A stretch of 64,000 nucleotides of DNA from Bacteroidales bacterium (GCA_017476575.1 JAFUZO010000047.1:1-64000), one strand, 5' to 3'; counted from the stretch's first letter, positions 26,049-36,219 are shown. A program made the numbers and translations. The notes: generated from the sequence alone by a model not told the origin.

Positions 26049-27400
26049 AAGGCAGCTCTCTTTTTCAGCAGTTCAGTGACGGGGACGATGAAGCGGTCGA
26101 TATCGCCGGCGCCGAAGGTGACCAGGACATCGAGCGGTTCTCGCTCCAGGTAGGGAAGCAGTTCCTCCTTGGTCAGCAGCACCTTTTCAGGAGCTGTCAC
26201 GTCGCGGAGGATAAGGTCGGAGGTCACACCCGGGATCGGTTTCTCGCGGGCGGGGTAGATGGGGAGCAGGATGAGCCGGTCGACCTGGCTGAGGGCGGCG
26301 GCGAACTCCCGGGCGAAATCGCGGGTGCGGGTATACAGGTGCGGCTGGAAGACGGCGGTGAGCCGGCGGCCCGGGAAGATCTCCCGCATCGAGGAGATCG
26401 CGGTCGCGAGTTCGGCCGGATGGTGGGCATAGTCATCGATGTAGCTGAGGGTCGGGGTGTTGAGATGCACTTCCAGACGCCGCTTCACGCCTTCGAAGGT
26501 GCCGATGCCTGCCTTGATGGCGGCCGGGTCCAGCCCATAGGTGAGGGCGATGGCTGCCGCCGCGATGCTGTTCTCGGCATTGACCCAGCCCGGCGCCCCG
26601 ACACGGATGTCCCGGAGGATGCCGCCTGGATGGTGGAGGTCATAGATGAAATGGCCGAGGGCGTCGGGCCGGATGTTCTCCGCATGGAAGTCGGCTGCAG
26701 GATCGGTGTAATGGTAGGTCAGGATGCGGGCGCGGGTGTCCTCCGGGGTGATGTCGAGCCCCTGCTTGATGATGACGGTGCCGGAGACTTGGGAGGCGAA
26801 GGCCTTGAAGGCTTCGATGACATGGGCATGGTCGCCGTAGATGTCCAGGTGGTCGGCGTCCATGGCGGTGATGACGGCGATTTCCGGATAGAGCTGGAGG
26901 AAGGAGCGGTCGAATTCGTCGGCTTCCACGACTACGGTCGGGGTGTGGCTCATGAGGAGGTTGGTCCCGTAGTTCCGGGAGATGCCGCCGAGGAAGGCCG
27001 AACATCCTTCGCCGCTTCCGGTGAAGATGTGGGCGGTGAGGGTCGAGGTCGTCGTCTTGCCGTGGGTGCCCGCGACAGCGAGACAGCGCTGCCCCCGGGT
27101 GATTTCGCCGAGGATGCGGGAGCGTTTGACGAGCTGGTAGCCCTTCTGCTGCGCGGCAACCCGTTCGCCGAGGTCCTCCGGAACGGCGGGCGTGTACACG
27201 ACCAAGGTGTCCTCGACCGGTTCCGGCAGGAGGTCGGGCCGGTCCTCATAGTGGACGGCGATGCCCTCCGACTCCAGGGAGGCGGTCAGTTCCGAGGGGG
27301 TCCGGTCATAGCCGGAGACTTCCAGGCCCTTGAACTTGTAGTACCGGGCGATGGCGCTCATGCCGATGCCTCCGATGCCGATGAAATAGACGTTCTTCAT
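26045..27400 (-). CDS. murC: UDP-N-acetylmuramate--L-alanine ligase
   Basis: Adds L-Ala to UDP-MurNAc. The 451-residue Mur ligase has an N-terminal Rossmann domain (VYFIGIGGIGMSAIARYY), the ATP loop VAGTHGKTTTSTLTAHIF near residues 110-127, and VVEADEFDRSFLQLYP. The C-terminal domain shows DDYAHHPAEL near 290-299. Start and end both overlap neighbours by 4 bp. Confidence 0.96.
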   Translation of the reverse strand: MKNVYFIGIGGIGMSAIARYYKFKGLEVSGYDRTPSELTASLESEGIAVHYEDRPDLLPEPVEDTLVVYTPAVPEDLGERVAAQQKGYQLVKRSRILGEITRGQRCLAVAGTHGKTTTSTLTAHIFTGSGEGCSAFLGGISRNYGTNLLMSHTPTVVVEADEFDRSFLQLYPEIAVITAMDADHLDIYGDHAHVIEAFKAFASQVSGTVIIKQGLDITPEDTRARILTYHYTDPAADFHAENIRPDALGHFIYDLHHPGGILRDIRVGAPGWVNAENSIAAAAIALTYGLDPAAIKAGIGTFEGVKRRLEVHLNTPTLSYIDDYAHHPAELATAISSMREIFPGRRLTAVFQPHLYTRTRDFAREFAAALSQVDRLILLPIYPAREKPIPGVTSDLILRDVTAPEKVLLTKEELLPYLEREPLDVLVTFGAGDIDRFIVPVTELLKKRAAL

Positions 27401-28545
27401 ATCAATCCATAGATCTCCTCACAGATGACCTGTGCGGCATCCGCGAGGGCCATCTTGTGTGCATTTGCTTCCAGTGTGGCGATGCGCTCCGGCTGTGCGA
27501 GCAGGTCCATGGCCACGCCCATCAGTCTTTCCGGGGCCTCGGCATCCTTGACGATGAGGGCCGCATCCCTCCGGACCAGGGCCATTGCATTATGGGTCTG
27601 GTGGTCTTCCGCCACATTCGGTGACGGGACGAAGATGGCGGCTTTCCCCATGGCGCAGAGCTCCGAGACAGTGCTGGCACCGCTCCGGGTGACGACGGCA
27701 TCCGCCGCCGCATAGGCAAGGTCCATGCGGGCGATGAAGCCATAGTGCCGGATGTTCCCGAGCGGCAGGCCCTCGATTTCCCGCTTGGCCTGCATGAACC
27801 CGTCCACGCCGAGTTTGTAATACCGGCCGCACTGCCAGATGACCTCCACGTCGTCTCCGCCCGGGCATCCGGCGGTGATCCACCGCTTCATGGCCCGGTT
27901 GAGGGTGCCGCTGCCGAGGCTGCCGCCGACGATGAACAGGTGTTTCTTGCGTGGATCCAGCCCGTAGTATTCCATGGCTTCTTTCCGCATGGCAGCGGTC
28001 GGTGGGACGGAGACTTCTTTCCGGATGGGGTTCCCGCTCAGGACGATCTTGTCCTCCGGGAAGAACTTCTCCATCCCCTCATAGGCGACGCAGATTTTCT
28101 GTACCCGCCTGCCGAGCAGCTTGTTCGTGAGTCCGGCGAAACCGTTCTGCTCCTGGATCAGGGCCGGGATCCCCATACCGGTCGCCGCCCAGAGGAGGGG
28201 AGCGCTGGCATAGCCGCCGACGCCGATGACGATCTCGGGCCGGAATTCACGGATGATCTTCCTGGCCTGCCGGACGCTCGCGAGCACCTTGAAGGGCACT
28301 TGGATGTCATTCACGACGTTCCTGAAGTTGAGCTGCCGCTGCATGCCGGCGATGGGGAGGCCGATGATGCGGTACCCCGCCGCCGGCACCTTCTCCATCT
28401 CCATGCGTCCCGCCGCACCGACGAACAGGAGCTCGTTCTCCGGATTCATGGATTTGAGCTGGTCGGCAATCGAGATGGCCGGGAAGATGTGTCCTCCCGT
28501 GCCGCCGCCGCTGATGATGGCGCGTATCTTCCTATAGTTCTCCAT
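27397..28545 (-). CDS. murG: Lipid II synthase (UDP-GlcNAc transferase)
   Basis: GT28 enzyme that adds GlcNAc to lipid I on the cytoplasmic face. The 382-residue protein shows ISGGGTGGHIFPAISIAD near the N-terminus, GVGGYASAPLLWAA near residues 103-116, and VTRSGASTVSELCAMGKAAI in the C-domain, the UDP-GlcNAc site. The ATG at 28545 lies inside the last codons of ftsW (14-bp overlap); the in-frame upstream extension is ftsW sequence. Confidence 0.95.
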   Translation of the reverse strand: MENYRKIRAIISGGGTGGHIFPAISIADQLKSMNPENELLFVGAAGRMEMEKVPAAGYRIIGLPIAGMQRQLNFRNVVNDIQVPFKVLASVRQARKIIREFRPEIVIGVGGYASAPLLWAATGMGIPALIQEQNGFAGLTNKLLGRRVQKICVAYEGMEKFFPEDKIVLSGNPIRKEVSVPPTAAMRKEAMEYYGLDPRKKHLFIVGGSLGSGTLNRAMKRWITAGCPGGDDVEVIWQCGRYYKLGVDGFMQAKREIEGLPLGNIRHYGFIARMDLAYAAADAVVTRSGASTVSELCAMGKAAIFVPSPNVAEDHQTHNAMALVRRDAALIVKDAEAPERLMGVAMDLLAQPERIATLEANAHKMALADAAQVICEEIYGLI

Positions 28546-29941
28546 ACTTGTTTTCTTCCTCTGTAATGTTTCCGTTTTCAAGCATTTCCAAATCAGTGAG
28601 GCTGTCCTGTACCTCGTCGTGACGTCCGATGAGCGGGGTGGCCTCGGCCTCGCGGCGCTTCATCTTCTTCCAGGTCTCCCGGCTGATGGACAGCAGGATG
28701 CCGAATACGGCGCTGAACACGAGGAACGAGTTGGTGCCGTGGCTCACCAGCGGCAGGGTCTGGCCGGTCTGGGGGACCAGCGGCATGTGGACGTTGACGG
28801 CCATGTGCATGAAGGCCTGCCCCGTCACGAGGATGGTGAGGCCGACGACCACGATCTTGTCGAAATAGTTGTCGCAGTCCTTCGCCACCAGCGTTCCCCG
28901 GGCCAGCAGGCTGAAGAACAGCAGGATGATGACGATGGCCCCGATGATGCCGGTCTCCTCGATGATGAAGCTGAACATGTAGTCCCCGAAGATGACCGGG
29001 ACGGTATATTTCTGGGTGCTGCCTCCGATGCCCTTGCCGATGATGCCGCCCTCCTTGATGGCGAGCAGGGCCCCCACCGGCTGCTTGAGCTGGTCGCGGG
29101 CTTCGTTGTACTCCCGGCTGCCGGCCCGCGCCGTCACGAGGGTCTCCATCGCCTCCTGGTCGTCGTTGAAGATGCGGCTGACCGCCGTGGCGATACGGCC
29201 GGTTTCGGGGATGATGCCGGCCTTGTAGCCGAAGAAGAACAGCAGGGCAAGGATGACGAGCAGACCGGCGACCGCCGCGATGTCTTTGTAATCGATGCCG
29301 CCGACGAGAATGAGGAGGATCATGATGCCGCCGATGAAGAGGGCCGACGAATTGGACCCCATCATCACGCAGCCCGTGACCAGGAGGATGGGTGTATAGA
29401 TATAGAAGAGTTTCTCTCCCGACGGGGAAGCGAGCCACCGCAGCCGCGGGAAGCGCGCTGCCTGCCGCTTGGTCCAGGTGAAGCCGTCCTTCTTGTAGGT
29501 GTCCAGGGCCCAGGCCAGGTAGAAGACCATCATCACCTTCACGAATTCATAGACATGGAGCTGTCCGCCGAAGACCTTGATGATGCGCCGGGCTCCGTTG
29601 ATTTCGCCGGCCTGGACGAAGCCGAGTTTGAGGTTGAACACCAGGATGACGAGCAGGGCCATGGAGCCCCAGAAACAGAGCATGGCGAGCGGACGGTACC
29701 ACTTGCTGGAGCCGAAGACGTACAGGAAGGCGATGACAAAGACCCCGATGCCGACGACCTTCAGCTGGCTCGTCATGATGCTGATGCGGTCGATCCCCTT
29801 TTCGAGGGCCAGGAGCGGGGTGGAGGAAAAGACGGAGATGACCGAAATGAGCATGAGCAGCAGGGCCACCATGAGGATGACCTTGTCGCCCTTGAACTTG
29901 TCCAGGATGTTCCAGATATTCCTTCCTTTCGGCTTTTCCAT
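28532..29941 (-). CDS. ftsW: SEDS-family peptidoglycan glycosyltransferase FtsW
   Basis: Polymerises lipid II at the division site together with FtsI. The 469-residue protein has about ten membrane segments starting at VILMVALLLMLISVISVF. Conserved SEDS features are INGARRIIKVFGG near residues 114-126, the periplasmic QLKQPVGALLAIKEGGIIGKG region, FIIEETGIIGAIVIILL, and the ending NVHMPLVPQTGQTLPLVSHG. The cytoplasmic tail of about 50 residues is acidic. It lies between murD and murG. Confidence 0.95.
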   Translation of the reverse strand: MEKPKGRNIWNILDKFKGDKVILMVALLLMLISVISVFSSTPLLALEKGIDRISIMTSQLKVVGIGVFVIAFLYVFGSSKWYRPLAMLCFWGSMALLVILVFNLKLGFVQAGEINGARRIIKVFGGQLHVYEFVKVMMVFYLAWALDTYKKDGFTWTKRQAARFPRLRWLASPSGEKLFYIYTPILLVTGCVMMGSNSSALFIGGIMILLILVGGIDYKDIAAVAGLLVILALLFFFGYKAGIIPETGRIATAVSRIFNDDQEAMETLVTARAGSREYNEARDQLKQPVGALLAIKEGGIIGKGIGGSTQKYTVPVIFGDYMFSFIIEETGIIGAIVIILLFFSLLARGTLVAKDCDNYFDKIVVVGLTILVTGQAFMHMAVNVHMPLVPQTGQTLPLVSHGTNSFLVFSAVFGILLSISRETWKKMKRREAEATPLIGRHDEVQDSLTDLEMLENGNITEEENKYGEL

Positions 29942-29953
29942 GGCGGCGGGAGA

Positions 29954-31294
29954 TTACAGGTTGCGGACGGCGGCCTTGAACTTCTCGCCCCTGTCCTCGT
30001 AATTCTTGAACAGGTCGAAACTGGCACAGCAGGGGCTCAGCAGCACGACGTCGCCGGGGACGGCGAACTTCGCCGCCTTGCGGACGGCCTCGTCGGCGGA
30101 GCCTGCATCGGTGATATGGCCGGAGCCGACTATCCCCTCGAAGGCGGCATGGATCTTGGCATTGTCTACTCCGAGGCAGACGATGGCCTTGACCTTCTCG
30201 CGCACGAGGTCGGCGAGGACGGAATAGTCGTTTCCCTTGTCGGTGCCTCCGACAATCCAGACGACCGGCCGCTTCTGGCATTCGAGTGCGTACCAGGCGG
30301 AGTCGATGTTCGTGGCCTTGGAGTCGTTGATATAGAGGACGTCCTTGATGGAGAGGACGGGTTCCAGCCGGTGCTCGATGGGCTGGAAGGTGGCGAGGGA
30401 GTTGCGGATGACCTCGTTGTCGATCCCCGTCGCCTTGGCTGCAAGGGCCGCCGCCATGGAATTGTAGATGTTATGCTTGCCGCCGAGGGCGAGTTCCTGC
30501 AGGTAGACGTCCGTCTCCTCCTTCTCATAGCGGAGGATGATCTTGTCGTCCCGGAGGAAGGCGCCTTCTTCGACCTCCTTCTTCTGGGAGAAGGGCAGCA
30601 TCTTGCAGCGGAGGATGATGTTGGAGAGGTGCCCGATGGTGATGTCGTCGTCGGAGTCGAAGATGAAGCAGTCATCCCGCGTAAGGTTCTTGACGATGTT
30701 GAACTTGGCGGCGACGTAGTTCTCCATCTTGTGGTCGTAGCGGTCGAGGTGGTCGGGCGTAATATTGGTGATGATGGCGATGTCCGGCTTGAAGTCGTAC
30801 ACATCGTCGAGCTGGAAACTGCTGATTTCCAATACGTAATAGTCGAAATGCTCGGTTGCGACCTGGTAGGCGTAGGACTTGCCGATGTTGCCGCCGAGGC
30901 CGACGTTGAGGCCGGCGTTCTGGAGCAGGTAGTAGATCAGCGAGGTCGTGGTGGTCTTGCCGTTGGAACCGGTGACGCAGATCTTCTTCGCGGTGTCGTA
31001 GCGGCTCGCGAACTCGATCTCGGACACGATGCGGGTTCCCTGGGAACGGAGTTTCTGCACGAGCGGGACGGTTCCCGGGATGCCCGGTGACTTGACGACC
31101 TCGTCGGCCGTCAGGATGAGGCTTTCGGTATGTTGTCCCTGCTCGAAGGGGATATCCCATTGACGGAGCGTCTCGGCATATTGCTCCGCAATCTCTCCCT
31201 TGTCGGAGAGGAATACGTCATGGCCTTTCACCTTGGCCAGAACGGCGGCGCCTACTCCGCTTTCGGCGCCTCCCAGAACGACGACTCTGCTCAT
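29954..31294 (-). CDS. murD: UDP-N-acetylmuramoylalanine--D-glutamate ligase
   Basis: Adds D-Glu to UDP-MurNAc-L-Ala. The 446-residue Mur ligase has VVLGGAESGVGAAVLAKV at the N-terminus, the ATP loop CVTGSNGKTTTTSLIYYL near residues 108-125, NITPDHLDRYDH in the central domain, and YINDSKATNIDSAWYAL near 315-331. Start lies 1 bp after the mraY stop. Confidence 0.95.
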   Translation of the reverse strand: MSRVVVLGGAESGVGAAVLAKVKGHDVFLSDKGEIAEQYAETLRQWDIPFEQGQHTESLILTADEVVKSPGIPGTVPLVQKLRSQGTRIVSEIEFASRYDTAKKICVTGSNGKTTTTSLIYYLLQNAGLNVGLGGNIGKSYAYQVATEHFDYYVLEISSFQLDDVYDFKPDIAIITNITPDHLDRYDHKMENYVAAKFNIVKNLTRDDCFIFDSDDDITIGHLSNIILRCKMLPFSQKKEVEEGAFLRDDKIILRYEKEETDVYLQELALGGKHNIYNSMAAALAAKATGIDNEVIRNSLATFQPIEHRLEPVLSIKDVLYINDSKATNIDSAWYALECQKRPVVWIVGGTDKGNDYSVLADLVREKVKAIVCLGVDNAKIHAAFEGIVGSGHITDAGSADEAVRKAAKFAVPGDVVLLSPCCASFDLFKNYEDRGEKFKAAVRNL

Positions 31295-31295
31295 A

Positions 31296-32606
31296 TTATC
31301 GGATTTTTAACAATGCCAGGGTGGAAACGGCGAGGATGATGCCGACGATCCAGAACCGTGCGGTGATCTTGGCCTCATGGTGCGGGGGAACCGGCTTCGG
31401 GAAGAGGACCTGGCCCGGAAGGGCCTTCTTGTCCTGATAGTGGTGGTGGAGCGGGGTCATGCTCCAGATGCGCCGGCCTTCCCCGTACTTCCGTTTGGTA
31501 TATTTGAAGTAGCTCCGCTGCAACAGCACGGACAGGCTCTCCACGAAGAAGATGCCGCACAGCAGCGGAAGCAGCAGTTCCTTGCGGATCAGCACGGCAC
31601 TCACGCCGATGATGCCGCCGATGGTGAGGCTGCCCGTGTCGCCCATGAACACCTGGGCGGGGTAGGAATTGTACCAGAGGAAGCCGATGAGGGCACCTAC
31701 GAAGGCCGACAGGAAGATGGCGATTTCTCCAGTACCGGGGATATACATGATATTCAAGTAGTTCGAATCGATGAGGTTGCCGCTCAGCCAGGCGAGGATG
31801 CCAAGGACGACTCCGACGGTGGCCGAGGTGCCGGCCGCCAGCCCGTCCAGCCCGTCGGTGAGGTTGGTGCCGTTGGAACAGGCGGTGATGACCAGCACGA
31901 TCATGAGCACGTAGACGGCCCATTTGACATACCAGCCCCAGGCTCCCTTGAACGGGGACAGCCATCGGTAGTCGAACTCATGACGCTTGACGAACGGGAT
32001 GGTGGTCTTGGTGGACTTCACCACATCTTCCTGGTGGTAGCGGCCGGAAGTGACCTGGGTTTCGGAATTGACGTCCCGCTCCTCCCCGTCTGCGATGATG
32101 GCGACGGAGGGGTCGACGACCTTTTCGCGTACGACGATGTCCGGGCTCATCCAGACCGTGAGGCCGACGATGAAGCCGAGGAGGACCTGGGCGATGAGTT
32201 TGCCGTGTTCGCTCATGCCTTCCTTGTTGTGCCGGAAGACCTTGATATAGTCATCCGTGAAGCCGAGGGCTCCGCACCAGAGGGTACTCACCACGAGCAG
32301 GATGACGTAGATGTTGGTCAGGTCGCAGAAGAGGAGGACACCAGTGAGGATGGACAGGATGATGATCACCCCGCCCATGGTCGGGGTCCCTTTCTTCTCG
32401 ATCTGGCCCTGAAGGCCGAGGTCGCGGACGGTTTCGCCGATCTGCCGGCGCTGGAGGAGACGGATGATCCGTTTGCCGGCGATGAGGGCGAAGAGGACGG
32501 CCGCCACGCTGGCGAGCATGGCCCGGAAGGACAGATAGTGCATCAGTCCCATGCCGGGGATGTCCCAGCCCAGTGTCTCGAAGAAGCGGAACAGGTGGTA
32601 GATCAT
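31296..32606 (-). CDS. mraY: Phospho-MurNAc-pentapeptide transferase
   Basis: Makes lipid I from UDP-MurNAc-pentapeptide and undecaprenyl phosphate. The 436-residue protein has ten predicted membrane segments, GTPTMGGVIIILSI near residues 73-86, the catalytic DDYIKV, NLTDGLDGLAAGTSA near 250-264, and the C-terminal HHHYQDK-type motif (TPLHHHYQDK). It is about 75 residues longer than E. coli MraY because of an insertion around residues 160-220 that holds two short polar stretches; this insertion is usual in Bacteroidota. Confidence 0.96.
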   Translation of the reverse strand: MIYHLFRFFETLGWDIPGMGLMHYLSFRAMLASVAAVLFALIAGKRIIRLLQRRQIGETVRDLGLQGQIEKKGTPTMGGVIIILSILTGVLLFCDLTNIYVILLVVSTLWCGALGFTDDYIKVFRHNKEGMSEHGKLIAQVLLGFIVGLTVWMSPDIVVREKVVDPSVAIIADGEERDVNSETQVTSGRYHQEDVVKSTKTTIPFVKRHEFDYRWLSPFKGAWGWYVKWAVYVLMIVLVITACSNGTNLTDGLDGLAAGTSATVGVVLGILAWLSGNLIDSNYLNIMYIPGTGEIAIFLSAFVGALIGFLWYNSYPAQVFMGDTGSLTIGGIIGVSAVLIRKELLLPLLCGIFFVESLSVLLQRSYFKYTKRKYGEGRRIWSMTPLHHHYQDKKALPGQVLFPKPVPPHHEAKITARFWIVGIILAVSTLALLKIR

Positions 32607-34057
32607 TTCGTCAGGAGTTTGAAGGTTTCAGTCACGATGGCTTTCTCGTCGAAAGGGTATTTCCTGGTTCCGACGATCTGGTAGGTCTCATGCCCCTTGC
32701 CGGCCAGGAGGATGGTGGCCCCTTCCGGGGCGGTGAGGATGGCGGTCCGGATGGCTTCCTTCCGGTCTGTGATGAACAGGCTCTTGGCCAGTCCCTCCCA
32801 GTCCAGCCCGGCCCGGATGTCTGCGATGATGGCGTCCGGGTCTTCGGTCCGGCAGTTGTCGGAGGTGATGACGAGGCGGTCGGCAAGCCGGCCGGCCACT
32901 TGTGCCATTTCGGGGCGCTTGGTCCGGTCGCGGTCGCCGCCGCATCCGAACAGGCAGGTCAGCTGGCGTTCCGGGGCGATGTCCCGGAGGGTCTTGAGGA
33001 CGTTTTCAAGCGCGTCCGGGGTATGGGCATAGTCGATGATGACGGACACCCCGTGCGGCCCTTGGAGGTTTTCGAGGCGTCCGGGGGCGGAGGTCAGGCG
33101 GGACAGGGCGACGAGCACTTCGGACGGTTCGCTGCCGAGGCAGACCGCTGTCGTGTAGATGGCCAGGAGGTTGTAGGCGTTGTGCTCGCCGATGAGGCGG
33201 GACCAGGTTTCTGCGCCGTCGATTTTCAGGAGCATGCCGTCGAAGCTCTGCTCCAGGATGCGGGCGGTATGGTCCGCGCTCCGGTGGCAGGAATAGGTGA
33301 CGACGTGCGCCGCCGTGTTCTGGACCATGACAGAGCCGTGCCTGTCGTCGATATTGACGATGGCCTGGGCGGTCTCTTCCAGATGGTCGAAGAAAAGTTT
33401 CTTGCAGCGCAGGTACTCGGCGAAGGTCTTGTGGTAGTCGAGGTGGTCGTGGGTGAGGTTGGAGAAGATGCCGGCGGCGAAATGCAGGCCGCTGACCCGC
33501 TCCTGCTCGACCCCGATGGAGCTGACTTCCATGAAACAGTATGCGCATCCTCCGGCGACCATCTCGGAAAGCAGCGCATTGATGGTGATGGGGTCGGCGG
33601 TCGTGTTGGCGGTCTCCAGCCGCCGTTCTCCCACGTAGTTGGCGATGGTAGAGAGCAGGCCGCAGGAATAGCCGAGATCCCGGAACAGACGGTAGAGGAG
33701 GGTCACCGTCGTGGTCTTGCCGTTGGTCCCGGTGATGCCGACGAGAGTGAGTTCCCGCGAGGGGTGTCCGTAGAAGGCGTCCGCCGCCATTGCCACGGCA
33801 TGGCGGGAGTTCTCCACGCGGATGGAGGTGACTCCGTCAGGCACGGCCCCTTCCTCCTCATACATGACGGCGACGGCCCCCTTCTCGATGGCCTGCCCGA
33901 TATAGGCATGGCCGTCGGAGGCATAACCCTTGACGGCGATGAAGAGGGCGCCTGGAACGACTTGGCGGGAATCGCTGCAGAGGGCGGCGATCTCAAGGTC
34001 GAGGCTGCCATTGACAGCGATGACGCCGGTGTCTGCTATGATGTCTCTCAGTTTCAT
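32603..34057 (-). CDS. murE: UDP-MurNAc-tripeptide synthetase
   Basis: Adds the third residue, normally meso-diaminopimelate in this phylum, to the peptidoglycan stem peptide. The 484-residue protein has the ATP loop GITGTNGKTTTVTLLYRL near residues 100-117, NLTHDHLDYHKTF (the Lys in this region is carbamylated in the family), and DYAHTPDALENVL near 340-352. The substrate-selecting DNPR motif is DNCR here (SDNCRTEDPD near 405-414); the Asp, Asn and Arg are kept. No murF follows in the cluster. Confidence 0.95.
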   Translation of the reverse strand: MKLRDIIADTGVIAVNGSLDLEIAALCSDSRQVVPGALFIAVKGYASDGHAYIGQAIEKGAVAVMYEEEGAVPDGVTSIRVENSRHAVAMAADAFYGHPSRELTLVGITGTNGKTTTVTLLYRLFRDLGYSCGLLSTIANYVGERRLETANTTADPITINALLSEMVAGGCAYCFMEVSSIGVEQERVSGLHFAAGIFSNLTHDHLDYHKTFAEYLRCKKLFFDHLEETAQAIVNIDDRHGSVMVQNTAAHVVTYSCHRSADHTARILEQSFDGMLLKIDGAETWSRLIGEHNAYNLLAIYTTAVCLGSEPSEVLVALSRLTSAPGRLENLQGPHGVSVIIDYAHTPDALENVLKTLRDIAPERQLTCLFGCGGDRDRTKRPEMAQVAGRLADRLVITSDNCRTEDPDAIIADIRAGLDWEGLAKSLFITDRKEAIRTAILTAPEGATILLAGKGHETYQIVGTRKYPFDEKAIVTETFKLLTK

Positions 34058-36219
34058 TTCAAAGTCAGTCTGATGGTTTCACCTTTTCCGAGGACCGTTC
34101 CCGGGGCGGGGGACTGGGCAGCGACATGGCCGCTTCCCTCATAGATACATTTATAACCTCCGTTCTCGACGGCGTAGAGGGCGTCGACAAGGCCGAAGCC
34201 CTTGACATCCGGGACTTTCCCTTCCGCCGTGGCGGCGGTTTTCGCGGCCATCGAAGGTACGTCGCCGCTCCGTACGGCCTTCCCGCTCCACTGCCGGTCG
34301 ATGGCGTAGATGTTGTCGACGATCTCGCGCACCGCGAGGGCCGGTTTCGTGCCGCCGTAGAAGCTCTGGCGGGACAGGTAGGAGTAGACGGTCACGAGAA
34401 TCGTGTATTGCGGGTCCTCCGCCGGGAAGAACCCGGCGAAGGTACCTTGGTTTTTCTTGCGGCCGGAGATGTCATGGTAGGGATCCCCGCTGCCGCCCCG
34501 TTCCTTGGCGTTGAGCACGACCTGGGCAGTCCCGGTCTTGCCGGCGACAGAAAGCTTGGCGCCTTTGAGCCGGGTGGCGGTACCGTCGTCGACGACAGCC
34601 TTGAGGGCACGCGTGACTGTGTCGGCCGTGGCCCGGCTGCAGATGTTGTTCAGAACGGAAGGACCGTACTTCTTGATGACGTTCCCGTCCTTCTCGACGC
34701 TCTCCACCAGGTACGGCTTCATCATGCGGCCTTTGTTGGCGATGGCATTGTAGAAGGTGACGACGTGGAGCGGGGTCACGCTCATGCCGTAACCGTAGGC
34801 GGTGGTGCCGAGGGTGGTCTTGCTCCATCCGGGTGTTCCAGGGCGGTTGACCATCGGCGTGCCGAGGCCGTCGATATCGAAGTCGAACTTCTCGCCGAGC
34901 CGGTAGGCATAGATGTGGTCGAAGAAGTCTTGCGGCCGGCTGCCGTAATATTTTTCCGGAAGGTAGGTGAACACATAGTTCGAGGATATCTCGAAACCGT
35001 GCTTGACGGTGATTTCGTTGCGGCCGGTCAGCCGTTCGTAGTCCAGGATATGGACGTCCTGGCGGTAACCGCCCGGCACGACACCATGGTTGGTGGGGAG
35101 GGTTTGTTCGAGGGTCTTGACATGGCCGTCCTCGACGAGGGTGGTGAGGGTGACGGTCTTCATGACCGAGCCCTGCTCGCCGACCTCCTTGAGGACGAGG
35201 TTGTCCCGTTCCCAGAGCTTGGACCCCGGGACGGTGTCGCGGGAGAGGTTGACCATCGCACGGATGGCTCCGGTCTCCACCTCCATGATGACGGCGATGC
35301 CGGCCCGGATCTGCGGGTCGTCGGCGATCTGGCGCCGCAGGGCCCGGTCTGCGATTTCCTGGAAGTCCACGTCGAGTGTGGTGCGTACGTCGTTCCCATC
35401 CACCTTACGGACCGTTGCGCTGTCGAAGTCGTGGATATACTGTTTGTCGTCGGTAACCCTTCTCCATTCATAGCCTTCGCGGCCGTGGAGTTCATAGTCG
35501 AAATTGGCTTCGAGGCCTCTGCGGAGGGAATCCTTGACGTAGCCGATGACCCGCCGGGCGAGGGTGTCGTAAGGGTAGATCCGTTCGTCATGCGGATCGG
35601 CGATCAGGCCGCCTTTGTAGGCGCCCTCGTTGAAGAGCGGCAGTTCTTTGAGACGGTTCAACGTGGCGTGGCTGACATTTTTCCGGATGAGGACATGCTT
35701 GCGGCCTTCCTCCCTCCCTTTGAGGATTTCGCTGTAGTACCGGTCGGCGGATTTCCCCGGGAACAGGACGGCGAGCCCTTTCGAGAGGGCCTGGGCCTTC
35801 TCCTTCCAGACCTGCTCGGCCTGTGCTCCTTTCCGCTTCGGTTCCGGAATCTCCTTCTTCTTCTGCTCCTTCATACGCTGGATGCGACGTTCCTCCTGCC
35901 GGTCGATTTCCTCGAATTCAGCCTTGCGGACCGTGCAGTCCATATAGATGTCGTAGAGCGGAGTAGAGATGGCCAGGGGGCGTCCGTCATGGGCGAGGAT
36001 GCGGCCGCGGACGGGCTTGTCGACATATTTCTGGGGCTGGGGACGGAAGACATGGACAACCTTCTGGGGGACCTTGTAGCCGACCTGGATCCGGATGATG
36101 CAGGCGATGATGACGATGGACAGCACGAAGAAGCCCAGGGACAGGAAGGTCATGACGACGTCGATCCGGTCCCGGTTGAGGAAAGTATCCTGGATTTCTC
36201 TCTTTTTCTTCTTGCTCAT
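34054..36219 (-). CDS. ftsI: Division transpeptidase FtsI (PBP3) with PASTA domain
   Basis: Class B penicillin-binding protein that cross-links septal peptidoglycan with FtsW. The 721-residue protein has a basic cytoplasmic start, one membrane segment near residues 22-45 (FLSLGFFVLSIVIIACII), and a dimerisation domain with a charged coiled-coil-like stretch near 95-130. The transpeptidase domain has SVMK (SxxK) near 355, SSN, and VAGKTGTAQ near 553. One C-terminal PASTA domain (VPDVKGFGLVDALYAVENGG) ends the protein. It overlaps ftsL and murE by 4 bp each. Confidence 0.95.
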   Translation of the reverse strand: MSKKKKREIQDTFLNRDRIDVVMTFLSLGFFVLSIVIIACIIRIQVGYKVPQKVVHVFRPQPQKYVDKPVRGRILAHDGRPLAISTPLYDIYMDCTVRKAEFEEIDRQEERRIQRMKEQKKKEIPEPKRKGAQAEQVWKEKAQALSKGLAVLFPGKSADRYYSEILKGREEGRKHVLIRKNVSHATLNRLKELPLFNEGAYKGGLIADPHDERIYPYDTLARRVIGYVKDSLRRGLEANFDYELHGREGYEWRRVTDDKQYIHDFDSATVRKVDGNDVRTTLDVDFQEIADRALRRQIADDPQIRAGIAVIMEVETGAIRAMVNLSRDTVPGSKLWERDNLVLKEVGEQGSVMKTVTLTTLVEDGHVKTLEQTLPTNHGVVPGGYRQDVHILDYERLTGRNEITVKHGFEISSNYVFTYLPEKYYGSRPQDFFDHIYAYRLGEKFDFDIDGLGTPMVNRPGTPGWSKTTLGTTAYGYGMSVTPLHVVTFYNAIANKGRMMKPYLVESVEKDGNVIKKYGPSVLNNICSRATADTVTRALKAVVDDGTATRLKGAKLSVAGKTGTAQVVLNAKERGGSGDPYHDISGRKKNQGTFAGFFPAEDPQYTILVTVYSYLSRQSFYGGTKPALAVREIVDNIYAIDRQWSGKAVRSGDVPSMAAKTAATAEGKVPDVKGFGLVDALYAVENGGYKCIYEGSGHVAAQSPAPGTVLGKGETIRLTLK

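Noticed and set aside
28619-31090. Open plus-strand frame of about 820 codons
   Set aside because: Antisense to ftsW and murD; the product is an Asp/Gly/His/Val-rich shadow without domains.
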